NCBI RefSeq assembly: GCF_003550015.1
Contig: NZ_QXEV01000008.1
Span: 17,429 to 81,428 of the forward strand
Origin: Anaeroplasma bactoclasticum
GTDB lineage: Bacteria > Bacillota_I > Bacilli_A > Acholeplasmatales > Anaeroplasmataceae
Reading direction: 5' to 3'
DNA length: 64,000 bases
The position numbers were made by a program, and so were the translations under genes. A model generated the notes under the pieces. It was not told where the DNA came from, did no database searches, and saw nothing but the letters and a program-made list of their open reading frames with translations. Shown here one piece after another: positions 27,765 through 37,844 of the stretch; within the stretch, counting starts at the first letter, position 1, and each line of letters starts with the position of its first letter.

Positions 27765-30700
27765 ATGACTCGACGTGATATCGAATTACTATTTAAAAAT
27801 GAATCTTATGATGAAGCTATGAAGCTTTTAAGAAAAGAATTACAGGATGATTCTGAAAATGCTGAATGGTTTTATTATCTTTTTTTAGCAGAAAATGGGG
27901 ATTATGCAAATATTAATTTAAATGATATTGTATGTGAATTTGATTTAAATCGAGCACTTGATTTTGCGAATGCGAGATTAAGAGAATCCTTTAATTCAGA
28001 ATATAATTTTTATAAAGCAGTTGACCCAATTATAAGAAAATATTTTGCATATGCCTCAAGAGGAAATATGGATAAGTTTGAACAATTATTGGATTCAGAT
28101 GGATATAAATCAACAAAACTTATCCATGATGAATCTAGTACTAAGAATTTTTTAAGTAATTTAGATTATTTAGTTACATCTAGAATAAAGCCTGAAATTA
28201 TAGACTTAAACTTATTAGCTATCAATATACTATATCTTGCAACCAATAATAAACAGATTTTAGATGTCTATAATGTATTAAAAGAAAGAGCTGAAGAGGT
28301 TAGTACACTATTATCAAAGTCAAAATTAGCCGACAGCTTATATGAAATAAAAGAGTATATGCAAGCTTTAAAAGACAATAAGAGAGTTTCAAATGATGCT
28401 ATAGAAGATGCTAAAAATAAACCTATTGAGGAAACTGATAATAGTTTGATTGATTCCGATAAGAATAAAACGATTAATACTAATTCAAATTCAAAGCCTT
28501 CATCTAAAGGAAAAAGTGCTTTAGCTGTTGCAAATTCATATTTTTCAAGTTTAGATTATGAGTCTGCACAAAAAGAATATGAAAAAGTATTAGATAAAGA
28601 TCCCAATAATATAGTCGCATTAAAGGGGAAAATACTTTGTTTAAACAAAAAGAATTCTTTTAGTGAACTCTTTAGTGCTCAGTTTAACAATATTGTTGAA
28701 TATGAATTGTTAACAAAATATATAGAATATGCAAATAAGAGTGATAAAGAGGAAATACTATCTTTAATTGCTTCATATTGTAAGAAAGAAATTAATAATG
28801 ATAATAGTTCCATATTATGTGCTTATAAATTCATTTGTGAATATAATTCACCTTTAGTTTTTGAATTGCATAATTTCTTAATAACAAATATCGATAGTTT
28901 AAAAGATGATGCTTCAATATCCATTATTGATATTGCAATAAAGTATTTATCTAATGATCCAATCACTTTAAAAAATAAATTAAATATCATCATAAAAAAA
29001 GCTCTTGAAGAGAGCTTATTTGATATTGCTAATAAATATTTTAAACAATATAAATTAATCTCCAATATTGATTATGATTATTATATTTTTGACTTATGCA
29101 TAAAATATAATAAAAGTACCTTTTATCAATTATTAAAGGAATTCGAAGATGAAAAGAGAATCAATAGAATCGATGACATTATAAATGGAGTATCGTCGGA
29201 TGTTTCTAATGGAGTTCTAAAAGATTGTTCTTTATATACTTTGGAAAATTTAAATAAGAAATCATATTCATCAGCATTATATTGGATAAGGTATTTATTG
29301 AAATACGATTATAGTTTTAAAAACGAATTTGTAAATCAATTATTTAAATATTGTTGTGATAATCCATGTTCTGAAATATTTACAATCTTTGATTACTTGA
29401 TAGAGAATAATAAAGATGCATGTGCCATTTATAATAATTACATAAAACAAATGGCAATGGTATGCCATAAGAATAAGTTATGGGGGTATTCAGATAGATA
29501 TTATTCTATTATTTGTTCTAATAATCCAAATGACCACAAAGCTTATTGGGAATTATTACAATCCAAATTAAGATGCTTAGATAATGAAGAGCTTATTCAT
29601 CAAAATACTTTAATTGACACTTTAGAAGAGTATAATAATACAATAAATGCTGCAAGTAATAGTGGAGAAAATATAGATTATTATATTAACTGCTTAGCTG
29701 AACAAAAAAAGTGGATAAATCAGTCACTAAGGAAAAAGAAGTTTATAAAAATAGGAATAATTAGTAGTTCTATAGCCACTATAGCTATTTTATTTTTTAT
29801 TTTATTGTTGAATCTATGGATTATACCAAGTAATAAGTATAATAATGCGTTGAATTTGATTAATGAAGGCAAATACAATGAAGCAAGAGAAATCTTGGAA
29901 AGTATGGATTATTCAGATTCAAAACAAAAAATTATTATGCTTGATGCGAATAATGCATTTGCTTCAGGAGAGTATGAAAAAGGAATTAAATGTATAGAAA
30001 GTATTTCAGGAGAGACGAATGTATCTTATTCGCTAGATTGTGTAACAACCATAAAACAAGGTTATGAAATTAAATGGGAATTAGTTGGTTATAGTATTGA
30101 CTTTGAAAATCACTCTGCAAATATTCGATTGAAATCATTTTATACTTTGATAAATTATGATATTTTGTATGATCTTAACGGAAGTGATAACAATTCTAAT
30201 CCGACTACATATAATTTCGAATCAGATACTATAGTATTAAATGATATAGAAAAAACAGGCTATACATTCTTGGGTTGGACAACAAGCGATATTCAAGTTC
30301 CAACAAAAGGTTTAACAATCGAACACAATTCAATTGGGAATAAAAGTTTTACGGCACATTTTGAAATAAATTCATATAAAATTACAATTGATAATACAAT
30401 AGAAGAGGTTTCTATTTCAGGTATTACAAGTGGACTTGAAGTTGATTATGGTAGAAAAATTCATTTAACTGCAGAAAACGTTCCATTAGGAAATATAATA
30501 ATGTGGGAAAGAAATGATGGTGTAGTATATATTGGTAATAGATATGAATTTGATGTTCCTGCAAGAGATATAACAATTAAAACTACTTTTGCGCCTTATT
30601 CGAGATATGAAAATAAAATTATATTTGGCACATATCCTCAGAAAAAAATAGAGGCAACAGAAGACAATGGACTTATATCATTTACATTTGACGAATTAAC

Positions 30701-31502
30701 ATGGACAAGTTATAAATATTATGTTTCGTCATCACAAAGCGATTTTATGTATTATAAGGATATAGATATAGATAATAATGGAACGTATGACTATAGGGGT
30801 GTATATATCAATCGGTATAGACCAAAACATTGTGATGATAAATTTGAAATTTATACAAAATATATAGACCAATATCAAAATGGATATGAGGGTGCCAAAA
30901 TCTATTGGTTCAGTTATGACCCGATTGAATGGACTATATTAAAAGAAGAAAATGGTAAAGCGTTAATAATAGCTAATCTAATACTAGATTCTCAAGAATA
31001 TCATCCAAATGATAACGGTTTGCAATTTGAACATAATGGTGGGAATGGATATGCTAACAATTATGAATTATCACAAATAAGAAAATTTTTAAATGAAACA
31101 TTCTATAATACTGCATTTAATGATTTACAAAAATCATTGGTAGAAACAACTTTAGTAGATAATACTTTTAAATCGGCTGGATACAAGTCAAGTAATTATT
31201 CATGTGATAATACAAATGATAAAATATTTTTGTTATCAAGTAGCGAAGCAATATCATATTATACATCAAATGATGCACGGCAAGCTAATGGATCAGAGTA
31301 TGCTAAATGTCAAGGTCTCTATGTAGCAAAATCAGATGATTATGTTGGATATAGTTATTGGTGGTTGCGTTCTTTTAGTGAGTATTATCGCTCATCTGCT
31401 CAATATGTTGATATAGATGGTGATTTGTCCCTTCGCATTGTCAATACAACTGAAATAGGTGTTCGTCCAGTTTGCTGGATTAACCTATCAAAAAGGGTTT
31501 AG
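27765..31502 (+). CDS. Large TPR / membrane / B-repeat / DUF6273-like protein
   Basis: A 1245-residue modular protein. Residues 1-650 are helical and presumably cytoplasmic, with TPR-like units (for example YFSSLDYESAQKEYEKVLDKDP near 260-285). One membrane helix lies at about 662-688. The exterior part begins with a TPR-like unit (ALNLINEGKYNEAREILESM). It continues with a Listeria-Bacteroides (InlB) B-repeat with YDLNG and GYTFLGWT near 796-871. It ends in a DUF6273-like module (FGTYPQ near 951, then a closing WWLRS ... GVRPVCWINL). ATG 27765 has GGAG at good spacing; GTG 27756 is the alternative. It is flanked by noncoding DNA on both sides and looks like a stand-alone surface protein. Function unknown. 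Confidence 0.85.
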   Translation: MTRRDIELLFKNESYDEAMKLLRKELQDDSENAEWFYYLFLAENGDYANINLNDIVCEFDLNRALDFANARLRESFNSEYNFYKAVDPIIRKYFAYASRGNMDKFEQLLDSDGYKSTKLIHDESSTKNFLSNLDYLVTSRIKPEIIDLNLLAINILYLATNNKQILDVYNVLKERAEEVSTLLSKSKLADSLYEIKEYMQALKDNKRVSNDAIEDAKNKPIEETDNSLIDSDKNKTINTNSNSKPSSKGKSALAVANSYFSSLDYESAQKEYEKVLDKDPNNIVALKGKILCLNKKNSFSELFSAQFNNIVEYELLTKYIEYANKSDKEEILSLIASYCKKEINNDNSSILCAYKFICEYNSPLVFELHNFLITNIDSLKDDASISIIDIAIKYLSNDPITLKNKLNIIIKKALEESLFDIANKYFKQYKLISNIDYDYYIFDLCIKYNKSTFYQLLKEFEDEKRINRIDDIINGVSSDVSNGVLKDCSLYTLENLNKKSYSSALYWIRYLLKYDYSFKNEFVNQLFKYCCDNPCSEIFTIFDYLIENNKDACAIYNNYIKQMAMVCHKNKLWGYSDRYYSIICSNNPNDHKAYWELLQSKLRCLDNEELIHQNTLIDTLEEYNNTINAASNSGENIDYYINCLAEQKKWINQSLRKKKFIKIGIISSSIATIAILFFILLLNLWIIPSNKYNNALNLINEGKYNEAREILESMDYSDSKQKIIMLDANNAFASGEYEKGIKCIESISGETNVSYSLDCVTTIKQGYEIKWELVGYSIDFENHSANIRLKSFYTLINYDILYDLNGSDNNSNPTTYNFESDTIVLNDIEKTGYTFLGWTTSDIQVPTKGLTIEHNSIGNKSFTAHFEINSYKITIDNTIEEVSISGITSGLEVDYGRKIHLTAENVPLGNIIMWERNDGVVYIGNRYEFDVPARDITIKTTFAPYSRYENKIIFGTYPQKKIEATEDNGLISFTFDELTWTSYKYYVSSSQSDFMYYKDIDIDNNGTYDYRGVYINRYRPKHCDDKFEIYTKYIDQYQNGYEGAKIYWFSYDPIEWTILKEENGKALIIANLILDSQEYHPNDNGLQFEHNGGNGYANNYELSQIRKFLNETFYNTAFNDLQKSLVETTLVDNTFKSAGYKSSNYSCDNTNDKIFLLSSSEAISYYTSNDARQANGSEYAKCQGLYVAKSDDYVGYSYWWLRSFSEYYRSSAQYVDIDGDLSLRIVNTTEIGVRPVCWINLSKRV

Positions 31503-31805
31503 AACTATCAAATTCGAGTTGTACCACCTTGTTCGTTATAATTAATTTGTAGTAAAAAAAACAACGAACATTTTCAATCTTAATATTATTTATTAAAGGA
31601 TAGAATTATCCTATTCTATTACATATTATTATTTGATAATTTTATTATATAATTCAATAATTATAAATGATTGGCACTATAAAAAACTTGTGGGATAAAG
31701 CTATATAAAAAATATCCTTGAATTATGATGGCTAATAGTCATCCCCCTAAATATAGATATTACTGAAAAAACAGCTTCAACGATATTTGGAGCTGTTTTT
31801 GTGTT
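31503..31805. other. Noncoding gap after the large modular gene
   Basis: A 303-bp gene-free stretch. It holds the inverted repeat GTTCGTT (31531-31537) / AACGAAC (31563-31569) with a 25-base AT-rich loop, a small GGATA-GAAT-TATCC hairpin near 31600, and the bidirectional terminator at 31766-31800. No ORF, tRNA or riboswitch was recognised. Confidence 0.6.
31766..31800. terminator. Terminator serving the Crp-family gene
   Basis: AAAAACAGCT and AGCTGTTTTT flank a 15-base loop, with A and T runs on both sides. It is at the 3' end of the minus-strand regulator and can also stop plus-strand transcription. Confidence 0.8.
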
Positions 31806-32408
31806 CTATAAAATATGAATTGTATTTTTCTCTTTTATTAGGTATTTTTCCTTTTCAAGCTTAGATAGAATTCTAGATACAGTTTCTCTTGGTAGATTAA
31901 CCTCCTTAGCTAAGGAGGAAACAGAATCAATAATACATATATTATTTTTAGATATCAAATCTAAATAAAAGATAACTCGATCTAGTGCATTCTTATGCGA
32001 TAATAGCTTAACCTGTTGCTTAATATTGAAGGATTCGTTTGAAATTATAGAAATATACGCTTCTAGTAAATCCTTATCTTTACTAAGGTATTCTAAAAGA
32101 GAGGCTTTAGATATTTTAATAAGCTTTACAGGTCCTTTTGCTTGAACATCACCTAGATATTTACTATTAGGCTGAAAAAGGATATATTGGCCAAAAAACT
32201 CATTTTTACCTACTAGGCTTATAACCTCTTGGCTACCATTATAGGAAAGAGTAGATATTTCAACCTCTCCATCTAGGATAAAGCAAACATATTTACAAGG
32301 ACTACCTTCTTTAAAAATAATCTCTTTTGACTTATATTCTATTGGCTTTATTTCATTATTTAAAATCAATTGATTTAAGTAGGTTCTAATAACATCGTTT
32401 GTTTTCAT
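31806..32408 (-). CDS. Crp/Fnr-family transcriptional regulator
   Basis: A 200-residue regulator: N-terminal cyclic-nucleotide-binding-like barrel (residues about 20-115, with FKEGSPCKYVCFILDGEVEI) and C-terminal helix-turn-helix (VSSLAKEVNLPRETVSRILSKLEKEKYL, about 160-187). It has only the two cysteines of CKYVC in the barrel, so an FNR-type 4Fe-4S sensor is unlikely; the ligand is unknown. The start ATG at 32408 has AAGGAGG at ideal spacing; the upstream in-frame start at 32429 precedes it. A textbook GTGA-N6-TCAC dyad lies 14 bases upstream, in the shared promoter region with the divergent ABC genes. Confidence 0.92.
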   Translation of the reverse strand: MKTNDVIRTYLNQLILNNEIKPIEYKSKEIIFKEGSPCKYVCFILDGEVEISTLSYNGSQEVISLVGKNEFFGQYILFQPNSKYLGDVQAKGPVKLIKISKASLLEYLSKDKDLLEAYISIISNESFNIKQQVKLLSHKNALDRVIFYLDLISKNNICIIDSVSSLAKEVNLPRETVSRILSKLEKEKYLIKEKNTIHIL

Positions 32409-32421
32409 AAATGCCTCCTTG

Positions 32422-32437
32422 CGTGACAAATATCACA
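32422..32437. promoter_or_regulatory. Crp/Fnr-type operator between divergent genes
   Basis: GTGA (32423-32426), six bases, TCAC (32433-32436) is a perfect dyad of the Crp type. Its centre (32429.5) lies 41.5 bases upstream of the start expected for the TATAAT at 32459-32464, the classic class II activator position. Confidence 0.82.
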
Positions 32438-32458
32438 CTATATTTATTATAAATTGTG

Positions 32459-32464
32459 TATAAT
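32459..32464 (+). promoter_or_regulatory. -10 element of the ABC binding protein-permease operon
   Basis: A perfect TATAAT with no good -35 at the right distance; the region where the -35 would be is occupied by the edge of the Crp-type dyad. This suggests activator dependence. Confidence 0.7.
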
Positions 32465-32494
32465 AATAAGGCAATAGAAAAAGGAGATTTTAAC

Positions 32495-33505
32495 ATGAAA
32501 AGAATTGGAATATTATTTGGATTAGCCGCTATCGGCTTACTTGCTTCCTGTGGTAATGAAGCAAATACAACTACAGAAAAGAAGGATGAAACTACAACAG
32601 TAGTACCTACAACTTCAGAAACAACAACAGTAGTACCTACAACTACAGTAGATGAAACACCTGTATCTATCATTTGTCCATCTGGTACCCCTGCACTAGG
32701 CTTGGCAAATTATTATGATAGTGTAGATGGTGCATCCTTTGAAATCGTAAATGGTGCAGATCAGCTTGTTGCTGCATTTGGTACAAAGAGCCATGATGTT
32801 ATTGTTGCACCAGTAAACCTAGGTGCAAAATTCTATAATACAAACGAGAATTATGTATTAGCTAAAACCTTCGTATGGGGTAATTTATTCTTAGCTTCTA
32901 AGGCTGAATTAACTTCATTTGAGGATATTAACAACAAAAAGCTTGTTGTATTTGGTAAGAATTCTACACCAGATATTCTTACTAAAATATTAATTCAGGA
33001 AAAGAGTTTAAATGTTGAAATTGAATATGTAGATGATGTTGCATCTGCAAATTCAGTTCTTGTTGCAGGTACTGCAGAATATGTAATTACTGCAGAACCA
33101 GCAATTTCTAAGATTAAGGATGCAAAGGGCATTAATGTAATTGATTTACAGGATGAATATAAGAAGGTAACAGGTAAGGATTCTTATCCTCAGGCTGGTA
33201 TCTTTATTAAAAAAGAAGCAAAAGAGGATAGTAAGGTATTAAATGCAGTTGATGCGCTAGTAAATAGTGTTAAGGATGCAGTAGAAAAACCTGCGGATAC
33301 TGCTAAGAAGGCAGTAGCTATGCACAAATCCTTTGAGACTTTAGGTGAGGCTGCATTAACAAAGGCAATTCCTAATTGTCATTTCATTATTATGGATCAT
33401 GATAAAGAGGTTGCAGCTGTAAATGAGTACCTTCAGTATATGATTGATTTAGGATTTGGAAAACAGGCTGGAGACAAGCTTCCAAATGAAGAATTCTTCC
33501 TATAA
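32495..33505 (+). CDS. ABC transporter substrate-binding lipoprotein
   Basis: A 336-residue lipoprotein: signal peptide with lipobox LLASC (Cys19), then a Thr-rich linker (about 24-50) with repeated TTVVPTT units, then a periplasmic-binding fold of the SsuA/THI5-like type (CPSGTPALGLANYY, VIVAPVNLGAKF, FVWGNLFLAS, YVITAEPA). The start ATG 32495 follows AAAAAGGAGATTTTAAC; the GTG at 32456 is rejected because it precedes that site. Its last 20 bases overlap the permease gene. Substrate unknown; NMT1/THI5-like folds bind sulfonates, pyrimidines and similar small molecules. It is likely activated by the divergent Crp-family protein. Confidence 0.88.
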   Translation: MKRIGILFGLAAIGLLASCGNEANTTTEKKDETTTVVPTTSETTTVVPTTTVDETPVSIICPSGTPALGLANYYDSVDGASFEIVNGADQLVAAFGTKSHDVIVAPVNLGAKFYNTNENYVLAKTFVWGNLFLASKAELTSFEDINNKKLVVFGKNSTPDILTKILIQEKSLNVEIEYVDDVASANSVLVAGTAEYVITAEPAISKIKDAKGINVIDLQDEYKKVTGKDSYPQAGIFIKKEAKEDSKVLNAVDALVNSVKDAVEKPADTAKKAVAMHKSFETLGEAALTKAIPNCHFIIMDHDKEVAAVNEYLQYMIDLGFGKQAGDKLPNEEFFL

Positions 33506-34238
33506 GCATATTGGAATATCTGTATCTGTCATTATTTTACTCATCATTATTTATCAAATATTTACTATCCTGAATCAAGATGATATCTTTTTCCCTGGAA
33601 TTAATGATATTTTTATGAAATTGGGTGGAGTTTTAGGCTCAAGGGACGCTTTATTATTACTTTCTTTGCTCGGTAAAATTCTAATCGTTTTAGTTGTGTC
33701 CTTTCTAATTAGTCTACTCATTCATTTTATTAATTATGTATTTAAATACAATGTGGATATTGTGAATCCGATTATGTTTATTATTAAAGCATGTCCATTC
33801 GCAATTGTATCAGTTTATTTATACATATTATTATTCAAAAATAAAGAAATTATACCCTATATTGTATGCTTTTTAGTCGTATTTCCTGTAGTATATGAAG
33901 GAGTGAAGCAAGCTTTATCTATAGATAAGGATATCGTAGCTGAATTATCCTTACTCCCTGGCCCAAGATACATGAAATATACTAGAATCTATGTACCACT
34001 TGCAATATCTCCTATGCTTATTACCCTACTTCAGGGTATAAGCTTAGGTGTAAAGGTAATGGTTATGGCAGAATACATTTGTAGCTTGAATAATTCTATA
34101 GGCTTAATCATTAATAATGCGAAGCTTGAGCTTGATTTTTCAACGATTCTAGCTTGGCTTATTCTACTTGTAGTTATCATTATTATCTTTGATGTAAGTA
34201 TTAATTTATTGAAGAAGAAGATGGATTCTTTAAAATAG
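33486..34238 (+). CDS. ABC transporter permease
   Basis: A 250-residue permease with about six membrane helices and the EAA-type cytoplasmic loop (ELSLLPGPRYMKYTRIYVPLAISPML near 150-175), as in SsuC/TauC-like importers. The start ATG 33486 is the first Met after the upstream in-frame TTG at 33456. It overlaps the binding-protein gene by 20 bases. No ATPase gene follows: the next gene is pnp, behind a terminator. The ATPase must be supplied from elsewhere. Confidence 0.87.
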   Translation: MKNSSYKHIGISVSVIILLIIIYQIFTILNQDDIFFPGINDIFMKLGGVLGSRDALLLLSLLGKILIVLVVSFLISLLIHFINYVFKYNVDIVNPIMFIIKACPFAIVSVYLYILLFKNKEIIPYIVCFLVVFPVVYEGVKQALSIDKDIVAELSLLPGPRYMKYTRIYVPLAISPMLITLLQGISLGVKVMVMAEYICSLNNSIGLIINNAKLELDFSTILAWLILLVVIIIIFDVSINLLKKKMDSLK

Positions 34239-34260
34239 TAATATTTAAATATGAAGTATG

Positions 34261-34286
34261 GCATCAGCATTTTGCTGGTGCTTTTT
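34261..34286 (+). terminator. Terminator after the ABC permease
   Basis: GCATCAGCA and the nearly complementary GCTGGTGC enclose a TTT loop and are followed by TTTTT. Confidence 0.88.
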
Positions 34287-34405
34287 CTATATAAATACTA
34301 TTTATAAAAATGATACATATTATAAAATTTGGTTATATAAAATCTTTGGTAAAACTTATATAAGTTTAATTTTTGATTTTTGCTTTCAATTTATCTTAAG
34401 TGTGG

Positions 34406-34411
34406 TATAAT
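34406..34411 (+). promoter_or_regulatory. -10 element of pnp
   Basis: TATAAT 55 bases before the pnp start; a TTTCAA lies 16 bases upstream as a weak -35. Confidence 0.55.
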
Positions 34412-34466
34412 TAATATGTTTGAGATTAAAAAAGATAGAAGAGTAAATTAAGGAGAAAAATTTAAC

Positions 34467-36635
34467 ATGAGTGAAGTTAAACGTTTCGAATACAATTGGG
34501 CTGGTCGTCCACTTGTTATTGAAATCGGAGAAGTGGCAAAACAGGCAAATGGTGCATGCTTAGTTAAGTATGGTGATTCAACAGTTTTATCCTGTGCTGT
34601 ATCTAACAATGTTGCATCCACTGCTGACTTCTTCCCATTAATGGTTTTATACCAGGAAAAATTATATGCTGCAGGAAAGATTCCTGGAGGCTTTTTAAGA
34701 AGAGAAGGTCGTGCAACTGAGCATGAAACATTAGTTTCTAGATTAATTGACCGTCCTATTCGTCCATTATTCGCAGAAGGATTTAATAATGAGGTTCAAG
34801 TAATTAATACAGTATTATCTAGTGATCCTGATTGCACAACTGCAATGGCAGCAATGCTAGGTTCATCTATTGCATTAATGATTTCTGATATCCCATTCGA
34901 AGGACCTATCGCTGGTGTAGTTGTTGGTAAGGTTAATGGTGAATTAATCATCAACCCAACTCCAGAGCAGCTAGAGGTTTCTGATATTAATTTAACTGTT
35001 GCAGGTACACATACTGCAATTAACATGGTTGAGGCTGGTGCTAGATTCGTATCTGAGGATGATATGTGGGAGGCACTTAAGTTTGGTCATGCTGAAATTC
35101 AAAGATTATGTGAATTCGAGCAGGAGATTGTTAAGGAATGTGGTAAGGAAAAGTATGTTCCTACATTATTCCAAGTAAATCCTGAAATCGAAGCAGCAGT
35201 TAAGGCTTATGCTGAGGAGAATATGATTAAGGCTATCCGTGTTGAGGATAAGCTTGAAAGATATGCTGCCATCGACAAGGTTAATCAAGATACATTAGAG
35301 GAATTTGGCAAGAAGGTATTCGTTAAGGACTTAGGTGATATTAAGGTTGAGGATACTGAGGCTAAGGCATTATATTTAAAGAATGTACAATATACACTTG
35401 ATGAAATCTTACATGGCGAAGTAAGAAGAATGATCGCTGTTGATAAGATTAGACCTGATGGAAGAGCTGTTGATGAGATTCGTCCATTATCCTCAAGAGT
35501 AGATGTATTACCTAGAGTTCATGGTAGTGCATTATTCACAAGAGGTCAGACACAGTCCTTAGGTACTGTAACCTTAGGTTCATTAAATGATAATCAAATT
35601 ATTGATGGCTTATCTGATGAATCCTATAAGAGATTTATGCTACACTACAATTTCCCTCAGTTCTCTGTAGGTGAAACTGGTAGATATGGTGCTCCAGGTA
35701 GAAGAGAAATCGGTCATGGTGCACTTGGTGAGCGTGCATTATCCTATGTAATTCCATCTGAGGATGAATTCCCATATACCATTCGTGTTGTATCTGAGAT
35801 TTTAGAATCTAATGGTTCATCTAGCCAGGCTACAATTTGTTCTGGTACATTAGCTTTAATGGCTGCAGGTGTACCTATTAAGGCTCCAGTTGCAGGTATT
35901 GCAATGGGATTAATCATGACAGATGATGAGCATTATACTGTATTAACAGATATCCAGGGTATGGAGGATCACTTAGGTGATATGGACTTCAAGGTAGCTG
36001 GTACTCGTGATGGTATTACTGCTTTACAGATGGATATTAAGATTAAGGGTATTACATACCAGATTTTAAAAGAAGCATTAGCACAGGCTAAGAAGGGTAG
36101 ACTTCAGATTCTAGACCATATGGCAACAACTATTGCTGAGGTTAGACCTGAGTTATCTCCATATGCTCCAAAGGTTGTTATGGCAAGAATTAACCCAGAT
36201 AAGATTAAGGATGTTATCGGTTCTGGTGGAAAGACAATCAATGCTACAATTGAGAAGTTTGATAATGTTAAGATTGACCTTGAGCAGGATGGACGCTTAT
36301 TCGTAATGCATCAGGATATGGCAACAGCTAAGGCTTGCTTAGAGTACATTAAGAATTCTATTCGTGAGGCTGAGGTTGGCGCAATTTACACAGCTAAGGT
36401 TACACGTATTGAAAAGTATGGTATTTTCTGCTCCTTATGGGAAGGTGCTGAAGGCTTATGTCATATTTCTAAGCTTGCACTTGAAAGAGTTGAAAAGCCA
36501 GAGGATGTTGTATCTATCGGTGATGAAATCATCGTTAAGTGCATCGGTGTAAATGAGAAGGGTCAGATTGACTTATCTCGTAAGGATGCATTAAAGGATG
36601 CGCAAAAGAGATTCTCTAAAAAAGAAGAAGAATAA
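34467..36635 (+). CDS. pnp: Polyribonucleotide nucleotidyltransferase
   Basis: A 722-residue PNPase, a phosphorolytic 3'-5' exoribonuclease and RNA degradosome core. It has two RNase PH domains (the second with [13 protein letters not shown] near 367 and the [30 protein letters not shown] stretch near 395), a KH domain ([17 protein letters not shown] near 575) and a C-terminal S1 domain ([17 protein letters not shown] near 645). Length is normal. It is probably monocistronic: a terminator follows at 36643-36672. Confidence 0.98.
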   Translation: MSEVKRFEYNWAGRPLVIEIGEVAKQANGACLVKYGDSTVLSCAVSNNVASTADFFPLMVLYQEKLYAAGKIPGGFLRREGRATEHETLVSRLIDRPIRPLFAEGFNNEVQVINTVLSSDPDCTTAMAAMLGSSIALMISDIPFEGPIAGVVVGKVNGELIINPTPEQLEVSDINLTVAGTHTAINMVEAGARFVSEDDMWEALKFGHAEIQRLCEFEQEIVKECGKEKYVPTLFQVNPEIEAAVKAYAEENMIKAIRVEDKLERYAAIDKVNQDTLEEFGKKVFVKDLGDIKVEDTEAKALYLKNVQYTLDEILHGEVRRMIAVDKIRPDGRAVDEIRPLSSRVDVLPRVHGSALFTRGQTQSLGTVTLGSLNDNQIIDGLSDESYKRFMLHYNFPQFSVGETGRYGAPGRREIGHGALGERALSYVIPSEDEFPYTIRVVSEILESNGSSSQATICSGTLALMAAGVPIKAPVAGIAMGLIMTDDEHYTVLTDIQGMEDHLGDMDFKVAGTRDGITALQMDIKIKGITYQILKEALAQAKKGRLQILDHMATTIAEVRPELSPYAPKVVMARINPDKIKDVIGSGGKTINATIEKFDNVKIDLEQDGRLFVMHQDMATAKACLEYIKNSIREAEVGAIYTAKVTRIEKYGIFCSLWEGAEGLCHISKLALERVEKPEDVVSIGDEIIVKCIGVNEKGQIDLSRKDALKDAQKRFSKKEEE

Positions 36636-36642
36636 GATTTAG

Positions 36643-36672
36643 CGATGTGGCAAATGTCACATCGTTTTTTCT
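36643..36672 (+). terminator. pnp terminator
   Basis: CGATGTG and CACATCG around an eight-base loop, followed by T6-C-T3. Confidence 0.9.
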
Positions 36673-36721
36673 TTACAATTCTATAAAGAATTGTAGAATA
36701 TTATTAAGAGGAGGTTTTAAT

Positions 36722-37807
36722 GTGTCAAAGAAGAAGATAATATTTAATGTAATATTCTTTTTAGTCGTAACAGGATTAACTATATTCTATTTAATCTCCT
36801 CAAATGTCCTATCTAGTGTAAAGGAAATTGGTAGGGTTAAATGGTGGGGATTTTTAACCATTGTTTTAGTGTTATTTTCTTATGTTAGCATGGACTGCTT
36901 TATTATTTATAGAAATATGAAGCTAATCAAACCAGATTCAAAATATGGACAAGCCTATGGCTTATATTTTATGGGTAATTTAGGTTCTAATGTTACACCA
37001 TGGAAGAGTGCCCATTTCCCAATGATTGGATATTATTTAAAGAAAAAAGGATTTAATACAGAAGAAAACATTTCTGTCATGGCAACAAATCAAATAATAT
37101 ACTCTACAACATTACCTGTTTTATATACTATATTCTTTATATATTCTTTAGTTACAAATTCAACATTAAAAATTGGAGATTATAATGTTCCATTATTTAT
37201 CTTTTGTTTAATTGGTATTGGAACAAATGTAGGCTATTTTACCGCTTTAATGTTAATGATGTATAATTTAAGATTTCAAGCATTTATACTTAAAATAGAA
37301 GTTAAAATATTGAAGAAATTTAAAAAGGAATTTGATAGTGAAGAATTTGTTTTAGAAAAACAAAAAAAGATGGAAATTTATAAAATAAGTGCCAATAGGA
37401 TGTGGGCAAATATTAAATATAATATTCCATCCTATCTAGCCTATGTATGCTTTATGCTATTATCCTTTGGATTACCTTATATAATATATTTATTGATAAC
37501 TCAAAATGGATTTAAGATAGAAGAATATATGTATTCTTTCTTACTTTGTCAAGCATCAAGCTATGTTACAAATATTATTCCATCCCCAGGTGGAATTGGT
37601 ACAGCAGAATTTTCATTTATAACTGTATATTCTACATTTATGGGAGATGCTGTCAACCTTGCAGTTATCTTATTTCGATGTGTAACTTTCTTATTATTAG
37701 TAATAATTGATTTTATTTTCTTTACAATATTTTTAATTCGGGGTATGTTGGAAAGAAAAAAACAAAAAATGAAAGAAAATTCAAATAATTGTTTTGAAAA
37801 TGAATGA
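36722..37807 (+). CDS. Lysylphosphatidylglycerol synthase/UPF0104-type integral membrane protein
   Basis: A 361-residue membrane protein with about eight helices, of the UPF0104/YbhN family that shares its membrane domain with MprF flippases. The segments YFMGNLGSNVTPWKSAHFPMIGYYLKKKG and SSYVTNIIPSPGGIGTAEFSF are the two conserved motifs. Without the MprF catalytic domain, a lipid-transport role is plausible. The start is GTG 36722 after AAGAGGAGGTTTTAAT; an in-frame GTG at 36647 lies inside the pnp terminator and is rejected. It ends in TGA, confirming TGA as a stop. Confidence 0.85.
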   Translation: MSKKKIIFNVIFFLVVTGLTIFYLISSNVLSSVKEIGRVKWWGFLTIVLVLFSYVSMDCFIIYRNMKLIKPDSKYGQAYGLYFMGNLGSNVTPWKSAHFPMIGYYLKKKGFNTEENISVMATNQIIYSTTLPVLYTIFFIYSLVTNSTLKIGDYNVPLFIFCLIGIGTNVGYFTALMLMMYNLRFQAFILKIEVKILKKFKKEFDSEEFVLEKQKKMEIYKISANRMWANIKYNIPSYLAYVCFMLLSFGLPYIIYLLITQNGFKIEEYMYSFLLCQASSYVTNIIPSPGGIGTAEFSFITVYSTFMGDAVNLAVILFRCVTFLLLVIIDFIFFTIFLIRGMLERKKQKMKENSNNCFENE

Positions 37808-37844
37808 TTTTATGATATAAAATAATACTTGGAGGATTATGAAA

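Noticed and set aside
32386..32673. 95-codon minus-strand ORF over the ABC lipoprotein gene
   Set aside because: Val/Ser repeat product of the Thr-rich linker read in antisense; overlaps the well-supported lipoprotein and the Crp operator.
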